Positions 45,748 to 55,700 of a DNA stretch of 64,000 nucleotides are shown here, piece after piece. The notes beneath the pieces were generated by a model. The model saw only the letters and a list, made by a program, of their open reading frames with translations, was not told the DNA's origin and searched no databases. Each line of letters starts with the position of its first letter. Positions within the stretch are counted from its first letter, which is position 1. The DNA comes from Veillonella sp. DNF00869 (lineage in GTDB: Bacteria; Bacillota; Negativicutes; Veillonellales; Veillonellaceae), in NCBI RefSeq assembly GCF_001553345.1, contig NZ_KQ960771.1, forward strand, positions 531,659-595,658, read 5' to 3'. The translations under genes were made by a program, and so were the position numbers.

Positions 45748-48700
45748 TTAGCCTTGTAATTCGTCTTCAAAACCTTTTTGTAAACGAACATAGGATTGAC
45801 GGCGTTCTTTAGCTAATTGTTTGTTGATTTCTAACAATTCTTTGCTCATTGCAGGAACTGCTTTACCCAAAGATGTGTAACGAACTTCTTTTCCTAAGAA
45901 GGAATCGAATAATTCGTAATCAGGTTCTTTGGAATCAAGGCTGAATGGATTTTTGCCTTGTGCTTTTAATGCTGGGTTATAACGGTATAGATCCCAGTAA
46001 CCGGATGCAACAGCTTGTTTAGTTTCAGCTTGTGCATTACCCATACCACCTTTAATACCATGGTTGATACATGGAGCGTAAGCGATGATTAGGGATGGAC
46101 CTGGATATGCTTCAGCTTCTGCTAATGCTTTCATCAATTGGTTCATGTCAGCACCCATACCAACTTGAGCCACATAGATGTTACCATATGTCATAGCAAT
46201 CATGCCAAGGTCTTTTTTGTTTGTACGTTTACCTTGTGCAGCGAATTGAGCAACCGCACCTACGCGAGTAGATTTAGATGCTTGACCGCCAGTGTTGGAG
46301 TATACTTCTGTATCGAATACGAATACGTTAACGTCTTCGCCGGAAGCCAATACATGGTCAAGGCCACCGAAACCGATATCGTATGCCCAACCGTCACCAC
46401 CGAAGATCCATTGGGAACGTTTTACAAGGTATTGTTTTTTAGCTAATACTTCTTTTACAGCTTCTGTTTGTTCTACTTTGGAAAGAGCATCGATCACAGC
46501 TTTAGCGCGGTCACGAGTACCTTCGCCTTGAAGACGTTTTTCTAACCATAAGTCAAGAACTTGCTTAGTTGCTTCATCAGCAGTTTCAGCGATGGAAGCT
46601 ACAGTTTCAGCTAATTGTGTACGGATTTTTTCAGTACCGATGAACATACCGTAACCAAACTCAGCATTATCCTCGAATAAGGAGTTAGCCCATGCAGGAC
46701 CTTGGCCTTGTTGGTTTTTAGTGTATGGAGATGCCGGCATAGATGCACCCCAAATGGAGGAACAACCTGTTGCATTAGCAATCATCATACGGTCACCGAA
46801 CAATTGAGTAATCAATTTAGCATATGGAGTTTCACCACAACCTGCGCAAGCACCGGAGAACTCAAGCAATGGAGTTTTGAATTGGGAACCTTTTACAGTT
46901 TCTTGTTTCATTGGGTGAGATTTAGTTGGTAATGCTACACCATAATCCCAAGCTGGAGCAAATTCTAATTCGCCATCGATAGGGCGCATTTCGATTGCTT
47001 TTCCTTTAGGGGCTGGACAAATGTTTACACAGTTACCGCAACCTAAGCAGTCTAATGGAGATACTGCAATACGGAATTGCAATTCACCTTTAGTCATCAT
47101 TTCTGGAATTGTTTCAAAGTTTTCAGGACCTGCTGCTGCTTCTTCTGCTGTCGCTAATACAGGACGGATAGTCGCATGTGGACATACGAAGGAACATTGG
47201 TTACATTGGATACAGTTTTCTTTGATCCAGTGAGGAACGAATAAAGCGGCACCACGTTTTTCAAATGCTGCAGTACCAGAAGGTAATGTACCATCTTCAT
47301 AGCCTGTGAAAGCGGATACTGGTAAATCATAACCAGCTTGTGCATTAACAGGTTTTGCAATGTTAGCCACATAGCTTGGGCAAGTTGTGCAAGAAGATTT
47401 TTCGAAAGTATCTTCAGAATCTTTTGCATCTTTCCATGCTGCTGGAACTTCCACTTTTACAAGAGCCCCAACGCCTTCATCAACAGCTTTGTTGTTCATT
47501 GCAACAACGTCGGCACCTTTTTTACCATATGTTTTTTCAATGGAGTCTTTTAAGTACTCAACTGCTTTGTCGATAGGAATGATTGTATCTTCAGTTAATT
47601 TGAAGAACGCAGCTTGTGTAACCATGTTGATACGGCCACCCAAACCAATTTCAGCTGCAATTTTCGCTGCATTGATGATGTAGAAGTTCAATTCTTTTTC
47701 AGCAATTGTACGGCGAAGTTTTGCTGGTAATTTTTCTGCTAACTCTTCTGGAGACCAAGTACAGTTCAATAAGAATGTACCGCCTTTTTTAATACCACGA
47801 AGAAGATCATATTCATGAACATAAGATTGACGATGACAAGCGATAAATTCTGGTTCAGTTACCAAGTATGGTTTGTTGATTGGATTTTTACCAAAACGTA
47901 AGTGAGACATTGTCACACCACCAGATTTTTTGGAGTCATAGTCGAAGTATGCTTGTGCATACATATCTGTATGGTCACCGATGATTTTGATAGCAGATTT
48001 ATTAGCACCTACAGTTCCATCAGAACCGAATCCCCAGAATTTACATCCAGTTAAACCTTCAGTTTTTACGGATACGCCTTCAGCACGGTTTAAGGACAAG
48101 TTAGTTACATCGTCATTGATACCCAATGTGAAGAAACGTTTGCCAGCTTCTGCTAACATGTTATCGAATACTGCTACAAGGTCAGCTGGGATTACGTCTT
48201 TAGAAGAAAGACCATAACGACCGCCGAATACTTTAGCATTAATATTGTGTTGAACAAGTGCTGCTTGAACGTCTAAGAATAAAGGTTCAGCTAACGCACC
48301 TGGTTCTTTTGTACGGTCTAATACTGCGACGCGTTCTACAGTTTTTGGAAGAGCCGCTACAAAACGATCTGTCGCGAATGGACGGAATAAGTGAACTTGT
48401 ACGAAACCAACTTTACGGCCTTGTGCACGTAAGTAATCTACAGTTTCAGTAGCTACTTGTGCAGAGGAGCCCATTGTTACGATTACGTCAGTTGCATCTT
48501 CATCACCATAGTAGTTGAACAATTGGTAGTTACGACCAGTGATTTTGTTGATTTCATGCATGTAATGTTCTACTACATTTGGAACTTCTAAGTAGAATGG
48601 GTTAGAAGCTTCACGATGTTGGAAGTAGATATCAGGGTTTTCAGCAGTACCACGAGTTACAGGAGCATCTGGGTTCAACGCACGTTGACGGAATGCTTCT

Positions 48701-49296
48701 AACGCTTCTTGGTCCACTAAAGGTTTTAATTCATCATATTCTAATACTTCGATTTTTTGGATTTCGTGAGAAGTACGGAAACCGTCGAAGAAGTTGATGA
48801 AAGGAACGCGTGTTTTTAACGCTGTTAAATGCGCAACTGGAGCAAGATCCATAACTTCTTGTACAGAGGATTCTGCTAACATAGCACAACCAGCAGCACG
48901 AGCTGCCATAACGTCTTGATGGTCACCAAAGATAGACAATGCTTGCGCTGCGATAGCACGAGCTGCTACGTGGAATACACCTGGAAGTAACTCACCAGAC
49001 ACTTTGTACAAGTTAGGCAACATTAATAATAGACCTTGAGAAGATGTGAACGTAGTTGTCAATGCGCCCGCTTGTAAAGAACCGTGAACTGCTGCTGCAG
49101 CGCCGGCTTCGGATTGCATTTCAACAACCTGTACAGTATGACCAAACAAGTTTTTACGACCTTGTCCTGCCCATTCATCCACATGTTCTGGCATTGGAGA
49201 AGATGGTGTGATTGGGTAAATAGCTGCCACTTCAGAGAAACCATACGCTACGTGTGCTGCAGCTTGGTTGCCGTCCATAGTTTTCATTTTACGCAT
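45748..49296 (-). CDS. nifJ: Pyruvate:ferredoxin (flavodoxin) oxidoreductase
   Basis: A 1182-residue single-chain enzyme that turns pyruvate and CoA into acetyl-CoA and CO2 while reducing ferredoxin. Domain order matches the family: the pyruvate-binding domains (about 1-410), the gamma domain (about 415-630), the two-cluster ferredoxin domain with CIQCNQCSFVCP (about 695) and CLGCGNCVNICP (about 750), and the thiamine diphosphate domain (about 800-1180; ACAGCGETPYA and GDGWAYDIGFGG). AAGGAGG precedes the ATG. A LysR gene is transcribed divergently and may regulate it. It is a central fermentative enzyme and oxygen sensitive. Confidence 0.97.
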   Translation of the reverse strand: MRKMKTMDGNQAAAHVAYGFSEVAAIYPITPSSPMPEHVDEWAGQGRKNLFGHTVQVVEMQSEAGAAAAVHGSLQAGALTTTFTSSQGLLLMLPNLYKVSGELLPGVFHVAARAIAAQALSIFGDHQDVMAARAAGCAMLAESSVQEVMDLAPVAHLTALKTRVPFINFFDGFRTSHEIQKIEVLEYDELKPLVDQEALEAFRQRALNPDAPVTRGTAENPDIYFQHREASNPFYLEVPNVVEHYMHEINKITGRNYQLFNYYGDEDATDVIVTMGSSAQVATETVDYLRAQGRKVGFVQVHLFRPFATDRFVAALPKTVERVAVLDRTKEPGALAEPLFLDVQAALVQHNINAKVFGGRYGLSSKDVIPADLVAVFDNMLAEAGKRFFTLGINDDVTNLSLNRAEGVSVKTEGLTGCKFWGFGSDGTVGANKSAIKIIGDHTDMYAQAYFDYDSKKSGGVTMSHLRFGKNPINKPYLVTEPEFIACHRQSYVHEYDLLRGIKKGGTFLLNCTWSPEELAEKLPAKLRRTIAEKELNFYIINAAKIAAEIGLGGRINMVTQAAFFKLTEDTIIPIDKAVEYLKDSIEKTYGKKGADVVAMNNKAVDEGVGALVKVEVPAAWKDAKDSEDTFEKSSCTTCPSYVANIAKPVNAQAGYDLPVSAFTGYEDGTLPSGTAAFEKRGAALFVPHWIKENCIQCNQCSFVCPHATIRPVLATAEEAAAGPENFETIPEMMTKGELQFRIAVSPLDCLGCGNCVNICPAPKGKAIEMRPIDGELEFAPAWDYGVALPTKSHPMKQETVKGSQFKTPLLEFSGACAGCGETPYAKLITQLFGDRMMIANATGCSSIWGASMPASPYTKNQQGQGPAWANSLFEDNAEFGYGMFIGTEKIRTQLAETVASIAETADEATKQVLDLWLEKRLQGEGTRDRAKAVIDALSKVEQTEAVKEVLAKKQYLVKRSQWIFGGDGWAYDIGFGGLDHVLASGEDVNVFVFDTEVYSNTGGQASKSTRVGAVAQFAAQGKRTNKKDLGMIAMTYGNIYVAQVGMGADMNQLMKALAEAEAYPGPSLIIAYAPCINHGIKGGMGNAQAETKQAVASGYWDLYRYNPALKAQGKNPFSLDSKEPDYELFDSFLGKEVRYTSLGKAVPAMSKELLEINKQLAKERRQSYVRLQKGFEDELQG

Positions 49297-49720
49297 GTTA
49301 AAATAGCCTCCTTAAAGCAAATAAAAATTAACACTTGTAGTTACATACAAAATAGGGGGATGTATATAGACTCTTGTCCGTGCACTCGCAGGATGAGTCC
49401 TCCCCTCTTGAGTATCAAAATGTTTTTTGAAATATGAATCATTTATTTCTAAAAAGATTGCATATGTTGCAAAAATGTAATAATATATAAGTTATATAGT
49501 ACCTCTTTGCAAATTTGTGAAGTAGTAACTCTACTTCTTGAACAAATTGATATAGCCTTATGGTTTCATTATACATTGAGAACGAGAACTTCGCAATACC
49601 ATATACACTATATCCATTGCTAATTATGCGATTATCAATTTACATTTACACATGCTTTATTGCTCAAATAGCATACTAAAAAAGAGGGCTTTTGTTATTA
49701 CCATATTTAAGAGGTGCATT
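49297..49720. promoter_or_regulatory. Shared control region of the oxidoreductase and LysR genes
   Basis: About 424 bases between divergent genes. It has TTGCA-N5-TGCAA (49458-49472), which fits the T-N11-A rule for LysR sites; a larger palindrome GAAGTAG-TAACT-CTACTTC (49519-49537) with extended arms (CAAATTTGT and ACAAATTG); and a leader hairpin for the oxidoreductase mRNA (49354-49406). No clear -35/-10 pair was found. No gene is supported inside. Confidence 0.6.
49354..49406 (-). ncRNA. Structured 5' leader of the oxidoreductase mRNA
   Basis: On the minus strand a nested fold can be drawn: AGGGG at the 5' side pairs with CCCCT, GACTC with GAGTC inside it, and TGC/GCA at the tip. It lies about 58 nt before the start codon. 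No known riboswitch class was recognised. It may stabilise the mRNA or be a regulatory element. Confidence 0.35.
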
Positions 49721-50653
49721 ATGGACTTTCATCACTTAAAATACTTCGTAGAAGTAGCGGATCAAAAAAGTTTCAGCAAGGTCGCAAGAAATCTTCACAT
49801 TTCACAATCTGCTATTAGTCGTACTATAAAAGCATTAGAAGACGAGCTAGGTGTTGTGTTATTCATTCGTAATGCAAAATCTGTTGAAATGACTGATGGC
49901 GGCACCATCTTTTTAACGCATGCGAAACGTGTTGTATTCATGTTTGAACATTTAAAAATCGATTTCGAAAACGAATTCCGCTTAGAACAAGGTTCTGTAT
50001 TAATTGGTTTACCACCAGTTACAGACGCTCCAATCTTTGCACAATTATTAGGTGAGTTTAAACAAACCTATCCTCAAATCGAATTAGAGTTATATGAACA
50101 TGGTTCTAAAAAAATAGAAATTTCTGTCCAAGAAGGTCTTATCGATGTTGGGATTATCTGTACAAAACCAAATTCAAAAGAATTTGACTCATTCTATTTA
50201 ACGAGTGATCCTTTAAGCGTTATTTTACCAAAAGATAATCCATTAGCCTTAGAAGAATCTATTTCTCTTGATCAATTAGCAGATCAATCTTTTGTGTTAC
50301 ATAAAGATGATTTTAACCTTCATGATGAAATTGTAAAATCTTGTAAGTCTGTTGGCTTCCAACCACATATTGTATTTGAAACTAGCCAACGCGATTTGAT
50401 GTTACAAACCGTAGCCGCTCACTTAGCAATCGCTTTATTACCTAGTCGTCTATGCCCTACGGAAGATGAAAATACAAAAGTAGGATCTAGCGTTGTGGTA
50501 CGTCCTTTAGTAAATCCTGAAATTATGCATACTTTACACGTTATTTGGAAAAAAGGACATTACCTATCTCATGCTTCCCGCTTATGGTTAGACTTTGTGA
50601 TGGCGCGCTTGCCATTGATTCCTGGCGACACCCATGATGAAACAGCTGAGTAA
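49721..50653 (+). CDS. LysR-type transcriptional regulator
   Basis: A 310-residue LysR regulator with an N-terminal winged helix-turn-helix (residues 1-60; FSKVARNLHISQSAISRTIKALE) and a periplasmic-binding-like effector domain (about 90-300). The ATG has AGAGGTG 4 nt upstream; an upstream in-frame reading is not used. It is divergent from the pyruvate:ferredoxin oxidoreductase gene, with LysR-type palindromes between them, so that gene is the likely target. The effector is unknown. Its end overlaps the next gene by 20 nt. Confidence 0.9.
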   Translation: MDFHHLKYFVEVADQKSFSKVARNLHISQSAISRTIKALEDELGVVLFIRNAKSVEMTDGGTIFLTHAKRVVFMFEHLKIDFENEFRLEQGSVLIGLPPVTDAPIFAQLLGEFKQTYPQIELELYEHGSKKIEISVQEGLIDVGIICTKPNSKEFDSFYLTSDPLSVILPKDNPLALEESISLDQLADQSFVLHKDDFNLHDEIVKSCKSVGFQPHIVFETSQRDLMLQTVAAHLAIALLPSRLCPTEDENTKVGSSVVVRPLVNPEIMHTLHVIWKKGHYLSHASRLWLDFVMARLPLIPGDTHDETAE

Positions 50654-51044
50654 TCTGCTTCTGAAAGTAGGCCCTCTCCTAAAGAGGCCAGTGTTCTGGA
50701 TTATCCTCTACGTGCTAAGCACAACCTATTGGATGGTGTCACAACAACTAGAAATCAACGCTCTGAAAGAACGAGTTGACACAGAGCATACCATGGAACA
50801 CAGTGATACCTTTCATTATCGCTTGACCAACCTAGAAAACATCAGTAACTCTCACGGAGATCGACTAAAAGAACTAGAACGTGACAACTGGCAGCTCAAA
50901 CGTTTCGCCAACCAACACCAGTTCCGCATCATGCAACTAGAGTGGGAACATCCTAACATCGAGGCCCCAGAACCAAGCAAATCAACACCGGTGAAAACAC
51001 CATTCAAAGCAAACCCAACCAACGTCCCAGACGTTAAAAAATAA
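50634..51044 (+). CDS. Hypothetical single-span coiled-coil membrane protein (136 aa)
   Basis: No family was recognised. One TM helix (about 19-36) is followed by a charged region with heptad character (about 40-100) and a Pro/Thr/Lys-rich tail. The layout recalls FtsB/FtsL-like or septum-linked proteins, but no motif supports that. It overlaps the LysR gene by 20 nt in another frame, so it is translationally coupled to it. The terminator at 51047-51088 ends the pair. Confidence 0.6.
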   Translation: MMKQLSNLLLKVGPLLKRPVFWIILYVLSTTYWMVSQQLEINALKERVDTEHTMEHSDTFHYRLTNLENISNSHGDRLKELERDNWQLKRFANQHQFRIMQLEWEHPNIEAPEPSKSTPVKTPFKANPTNVPDVKK

Positions 51045-51046
51045 AC

Positions 51047-51088
51047 AAAGGACTGTACCAAGTGCATCAACACTAAGTACAGTCCTTT
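51047..51088 (+). terminator. Terminator after the LysR pair
   Basis: AAAGGACTGTAC pairs with GTACAGTCCTTT (12 bp), with AGTG/CACT inside, followed by TTATAT. It begins 2 nt after the stop codon. Confidence 0.9.
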
Positions 51089-51107
51089 TTATATTCCATT
51101 TACTACT

Positions 51108-51436
51108 GCATACTCCCTTGCGACACCTACCTCAGCACTGACTGTATAAAAAGAGGGGGATATATGGGAGTAAAAAATAATTTGCGGCAGCACACTCCAT
51201 TGCGACGCCTACCTCAGCACTTACTACATTTGAAAAAGAGGGATATGTGAGACATAAAAACAATTTACTGTAGCATACTCCTTTGCGATGCCTACCTCAG
51301 CACTTACTACATTTGAAAAGGAGGGATATGTGAGACATAAAAACAATTTGCGACAGCATCCTCCCATGTGACGCCTACCTTAGCACTGACTGTATAAAAA
51401 AGGGGGATATATGTCTGTAAAAAACAATTTGCGGCA
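51108..51436. repeat. Tandem array of four units of about 82 bp
   Basis: Units start at 51108, 51190, 51273 and 51356 (82, 83, 83 and 81 bp). Each has a shared core GCCTACCTCAGCACT (with small changes), then GAGGG..ATAT and AAACAATTTGCGGCA near its end. Units 1 and 4 share TGACTGTATAAAAA, while units 2 and 3 share TTACTACATTTGAAAA, so there are two subtypes in the order A-B-B-A. The units join without spacers, so this is not CRISPR. No reading frame runs through them. The array sits between convergent genes. Confidence 0.85.
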
Positions 51437-51465
51437 GCATGTTTTTTACAGACATATATCCCCCT
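51401..51465. repeat. Perfect 26-bp inverted repeat closing the array
   Basis: Arms at 51401-51426 and 51440-51465 are exact reverse complements, with a 13-nt loop. The right arm belongs to an inverted fifth unit that continues to about 51497, with AAGCACTGA-type sequence on the minus strand reaching into the end of the next gene. The strong hairpin could act as a two-way terminator, though no T-run is evident. Confidence 0.85.
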
Positions 51466-51487
51466 CCCACCCAAAATACATCAGTGC

Positions 51488-52645
51488 TTAGTGTATAAGG
51501 AGCATCCATTCGAGGAACGTACACAGCACATAGGCTATGATAAACTTTACTTTTTGTTTCCGATCCCGGTCTTCATCAGCCACTTTCAATCGATGTGCCA
51601 AGAATCGTTTATCTCGTATTTGCATCAACATTTCCACGATGTGTTCTTGTCGTTTCATAACATTTTTATCATTCTCTAAAGCCTGCTTCTGCATAGCAAT
51701 ACGTCGTTGTAATCGTCGCATCTGGATCTTAATATTATTGCTCACAAATACAGATTGCCATTTTTTCCTCGTTTCAAAATACATGTAAATATAACGAGGA
51801 ATATTCATGACCACAAAACTGAATAGCAAAATGCTCAAGGAAATAAAGAAATACGTAGAGAAAGAAAAGTCCTGTAGCTCTTCATGTGGTAAATAATGGT
51901 TCAAGATAATAAAGCTCACCCAAACCCCTATGGGCATTAACAAAGCTGCCGCCATGTCAATGGATCGAACCCAGTTCGTTTTTACCGGCATTTCAGGAGC
52001 TAAATAGGTTTCTAACTTCTGATGGAATGCATAATACTCCACTTGCAGCACAGATTGTCCCGATCTGATGGCTGTTAATAGCACCGGCCCTACGCTATCT
52101 TTTGGTCGCTGTGGCCAAGGAATAAACTCTCGTACAGGGCTATCCGGTGACAAGTCAAATCGAATAATACCTTTCTTTTCTAAACGCATAGATGATGTAT
52201 CATCACCGATGCTGAAAGGATTAAAAAACATCCCTAATACATGCAAACTCCAATTTCCCAAAATATGAGTAATGATATTTAAAAATAAACCACCCATATC
52301 TACATTGGCTACATCTAATTTAAGCTGAATGGTAGATGTATAATCATCAAACCAAATATCATCAATATCAAATTCTACATTGATGACATTCCCCAATTTC
52401 GTGATGACATTCATGAATACCTTATTGTTTGGTTCAAATTCAAAAATAATGGAATGAAAGAACCAATGATTACGCACCACAGATCGCATCTTACGGTTCA
52501 CCGCTTCTTCCTCAATGGATAGCATACGATGATCGTACAGCGTATTTCCATCTTCTAGTTGCTCTGGTAAACGTGGGGCTTCTATATGTGTTTGTGTAGT
52601 TACAGTATTGGCTAATTTCAACAGCTTTGTAACTAATTGTCCCAT
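51488..52645 (-). CDS. Hypothetical membrane protein (385 aa)
   Basis: No family was recognised. The first 220 residues look soluble and beta-rich, then come two TM helices (about 232-250 and 265-285), a Lys/Arg-rich coiled-coil region (about 300-360) and a short C-terminal TM helix (about 367-384). There is no signal peptide. AGGAG precedes the ATG. The 3' end overlaps the inverted repeat unit, which may have supplied the last codons. It stands alone between the repeat array and the cytochrome bd genes. Confidence 0.6.
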   Translation of the reverse strand: MGQLVTKLLKLANTVTTQTHIEAPRLPEQLEDGNTLYDHRMLSIEEEAVNRKMRSVVRNHWFFHSIIFEFEPNNKVFMNVITKLGNVINVEFDIDDIWFDDYTSTIQLKLDVANVDMGGLFLNIITHILGNWSLHVLGMFFNPFSIGDDTSSMRLEKKGIIRFDLSPDSPVREFIPWPQRPKDSVGPVLLTAIRSGQSVLQVEYYAFHQKLETYLAPEMPVKTNWVRSIDMAAALLMPIGVWVSFIILNHYLPHEELQDFSFSTYFFISLSILLFSFVVMNIPRYIYMYFETRKKWQSVFVSNNIKIQMRRLQRRIAMQKQALENDKNVMKRQEHIVEMLMQIRDKRFLAHRLKVADEDRDRKQKVKFIIAYVLCTFLEWMLLIH

Positions 52646-52751
52646 ATATATCTCCTATCTAGTAGGTTATCTGAATCTAAGTGATACACTTTCATAGTTA
52701 TCACAATTATATCATAGTCCCCTTACAAATGAAAGAAAAGCCCCACCTATA

Positions 52752-55700
52752 CTAAATGCGTTCCATGCTCAATCGATGGTATTCGTAGAATCGACCTTGT
52801 AAAGCTAATAAGCGTTCATAAGTTCCACTTTCCACAATGCGTCCATCTTCTAAGAATACAATACGATCCATTTCATGAAGTTGTTCGATATGGTGTGTAA
52901 TGTATAATACAGTTTTTCCTTGGAACAAAGTACTCAACTGATCTTGTACCAAGTGCCTTGTGACTTGATCTAATCCTTCTAGTGGCTCATCCAAAAGCAA
53001 AATCTCTGCATCACGTAAATACAAGCGTGCCATACCAAGGCGTTGTCGTTGTCCACCACTGAGACCCATGCCCCCTTGACCGACCATGGTGCGCAAACCT
53101 TTTGGTAATGTCCGTACCCAGTCCGCCAATTGCACCGCTTCTAAGGCTTGCCAAATGTCTTCATCTGTAGCACTCGGCTTAGCCAATCGGATGTTATCGC
53201 CAATTGTAGCATGGAATATATAGATATCTTGGGTAGCATATGCCATATACGATTGCAATTCTTCCTCTGAAAGTGCCCTTGTATCAACTCCATCAATAAA
53301 GATAGTACCACTGTATGCATACCATCCTTGTAACAGTGCAAACAATGTGCTTTTACCGGACCCACTAGGACCTACAATAGCTACTTTCTCACCTTTTTGA
53401 ATGGACAATTCTAATTCCTCGTAAATAGGCAGTACATCATAAGCAAAGGATAGAGCTTGCATACGAATCATCGGAGATACTGTTTTATCCACGTCTATGG
53501 AACTCTGATGGTTCATGCTTTCTAATGATGTTTTCTCCTGTCCTGATCGATCGTCTAGCTGTTCCAATCGCTCCATAGCTAAAGCGCTTTCATAGCCATG
53601 CAAGGATGCTTCTGTCATAGGTTGTAAGGTTTCAAAGTAGGACTGCAATCCAATAGCGATAACCGCCACCCATAGCGGTCCGTAGGTAATGCCATCAATT
53701 ACCCATAGGCCAACAATAATCCCTACTAATAAGGCAGATTGTGCTAACCCTAAGAGGATAGTCTGATTCCAACGAATGCCACGATTCCATAGACTCTGCC
53801 AACCATCAAAATCACGAAAAGATGCTTTCATAGACTGTACAAATCGTTTTTCTTGATGACTCATAATAATATCTACCACACCATGAATAGATTCGATGAG
53901 TTCCTCTTTCATACGCCCTCTTGTATGTAATCGCATAGGTGGTACTTGCCGTAGCACATAGGTAATGATCATTGGCAGCACTACGCCTACAAGAATACTG
54001 TACAATGCAATCACCATAGCTACTATCGGATGCAATTGGTATCCTATGATACAGCCTAGCACTGTAACAACGAGGAATGACAAACTAGGTACTAAGGTAC
54101 GCAAATAAAAGAACTGTAATGTCTCAATATCTGCCATAATCCGTCCTAGGAGGTCCCCCATTTTCATAGATTGAAAGATACGTGGCACCAATGGTTCTAG
54201 TCTTTTAAAGAAGGCAATGCGCAATTCGTATAACCCTTGGAAAGCCATAGAATGCGACACATAACGTTCCCCATACCGACAAATGGCACGGCTAATCCCA
54301 AAGAATCGTACTCCTACAATGGCCAAGCTCAACACCACTAATAGGGGATGCTCTGAGGCTTTCGTTATGAGCCATGTGGACGTAGTAAGTAAACCAATAT
54401 TCATGAGCACTGTAGCCATAGCAAAAACTACACTACCCACTAGCAAGGCTTTATGCCCAGATAGTAACTTCCAGAGTGACCATAAGCCTCGGCGGATATT
54501 CTGTTGCGTATTTCCCATGGTATTATGCTCTTTAACATTCGATGCATGTGTATTATGTAACGCTTCTATTTCAACTTGTTGCACTATATCGTACGATGTA
54601 TCGCCACTGCTATAGTCTGCTCCTAATGCTGGATTAGGGGATTCAGACTTTAGTGTCTCCTCCACTACCTTCCGCATCACAGGATTACTATAGGTATTCA
54701 CTAGGGATGTAAAATATCCATTTTGTACGATTAAGTCTCTATAACTACCAGCTTCTACTAATCGCCCTTCTTGCATCACAAATAAAATGTCCACATACTT
54801 CATAGTTTGCACACGATGCCCCACATACAAGACGATTTTATCTTGCCCATACTGATGCAATACCTGCATGATTAGATGCTCAGTTTCCACATCTAAATGA
54901 GCTGTTACTTCGTCAAGAATAAGGATTTGTGCTGGTCGTAACAAGGTTCGTCCTAAAGCTAATCGTTGGCGTTGTCCACCGGACAATCCATAGCCACCTT
55001 CTCCAATCAATGTATCTAATCCCTTTGGTAAAGTAGCTACAAAGTCAGCTAGCTGTACTTGTTCTAGAACCTGCCATAAGGTTTCATCAGTCGCCGGTAA
55101 TCCAAATTGTAAGTTCTCCCGTAAGGTACCACTCATAATATATGGGGTTTGACTAAGATACGCAATCTGCTCATGGTACCATTGACTGTCTAAGGTTTGT
55201 AAATCATAACCATCTACGGTCACTTGGCCCTTAGAAGGCGTTAATAATTGCATGAGCACATTAGATATAGTAGTTTTACCCGCTCCACTTTCACCAACTA
55301 GCATATAAGAACGGCCACGTTCCAATACACCTGTAAAAGTGGCTAAGCCTACATGATCTTCTTCATATTCGTATGCCACATCCCGAAACTCAATAGTTTG
55401 AATCGGATCCTTAAGTGTTTTCTGACCTGTATGAATTACTTCTACACCTGATGTTACATACTCCTCCACTGCTGTAAGGCTCACTTTACCTGATAAACCC
55501 GTATGAAATGCAGATCCCAACTGTCGTAGGGGAGCATAGAAATCTGATGCTAGTAGCAAAATAAAGAAAGCTGGTAAAAACTCTACTTCCCCATATACTA
55601 AGGATACCCCTAAGTAGACAGCAATCATGGCTGTACTTATTGTACCGATTAATTCTAACACTAAGGCAGACAAAAAGGCGATACGCAATACCTTTAATGT

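Noticed and set aside
51108..51436. CRISPR-like repeat array
   Set aside because: The units are about 82 bp, diverge from one another and abut without spacers, and no cas genes are nearby.
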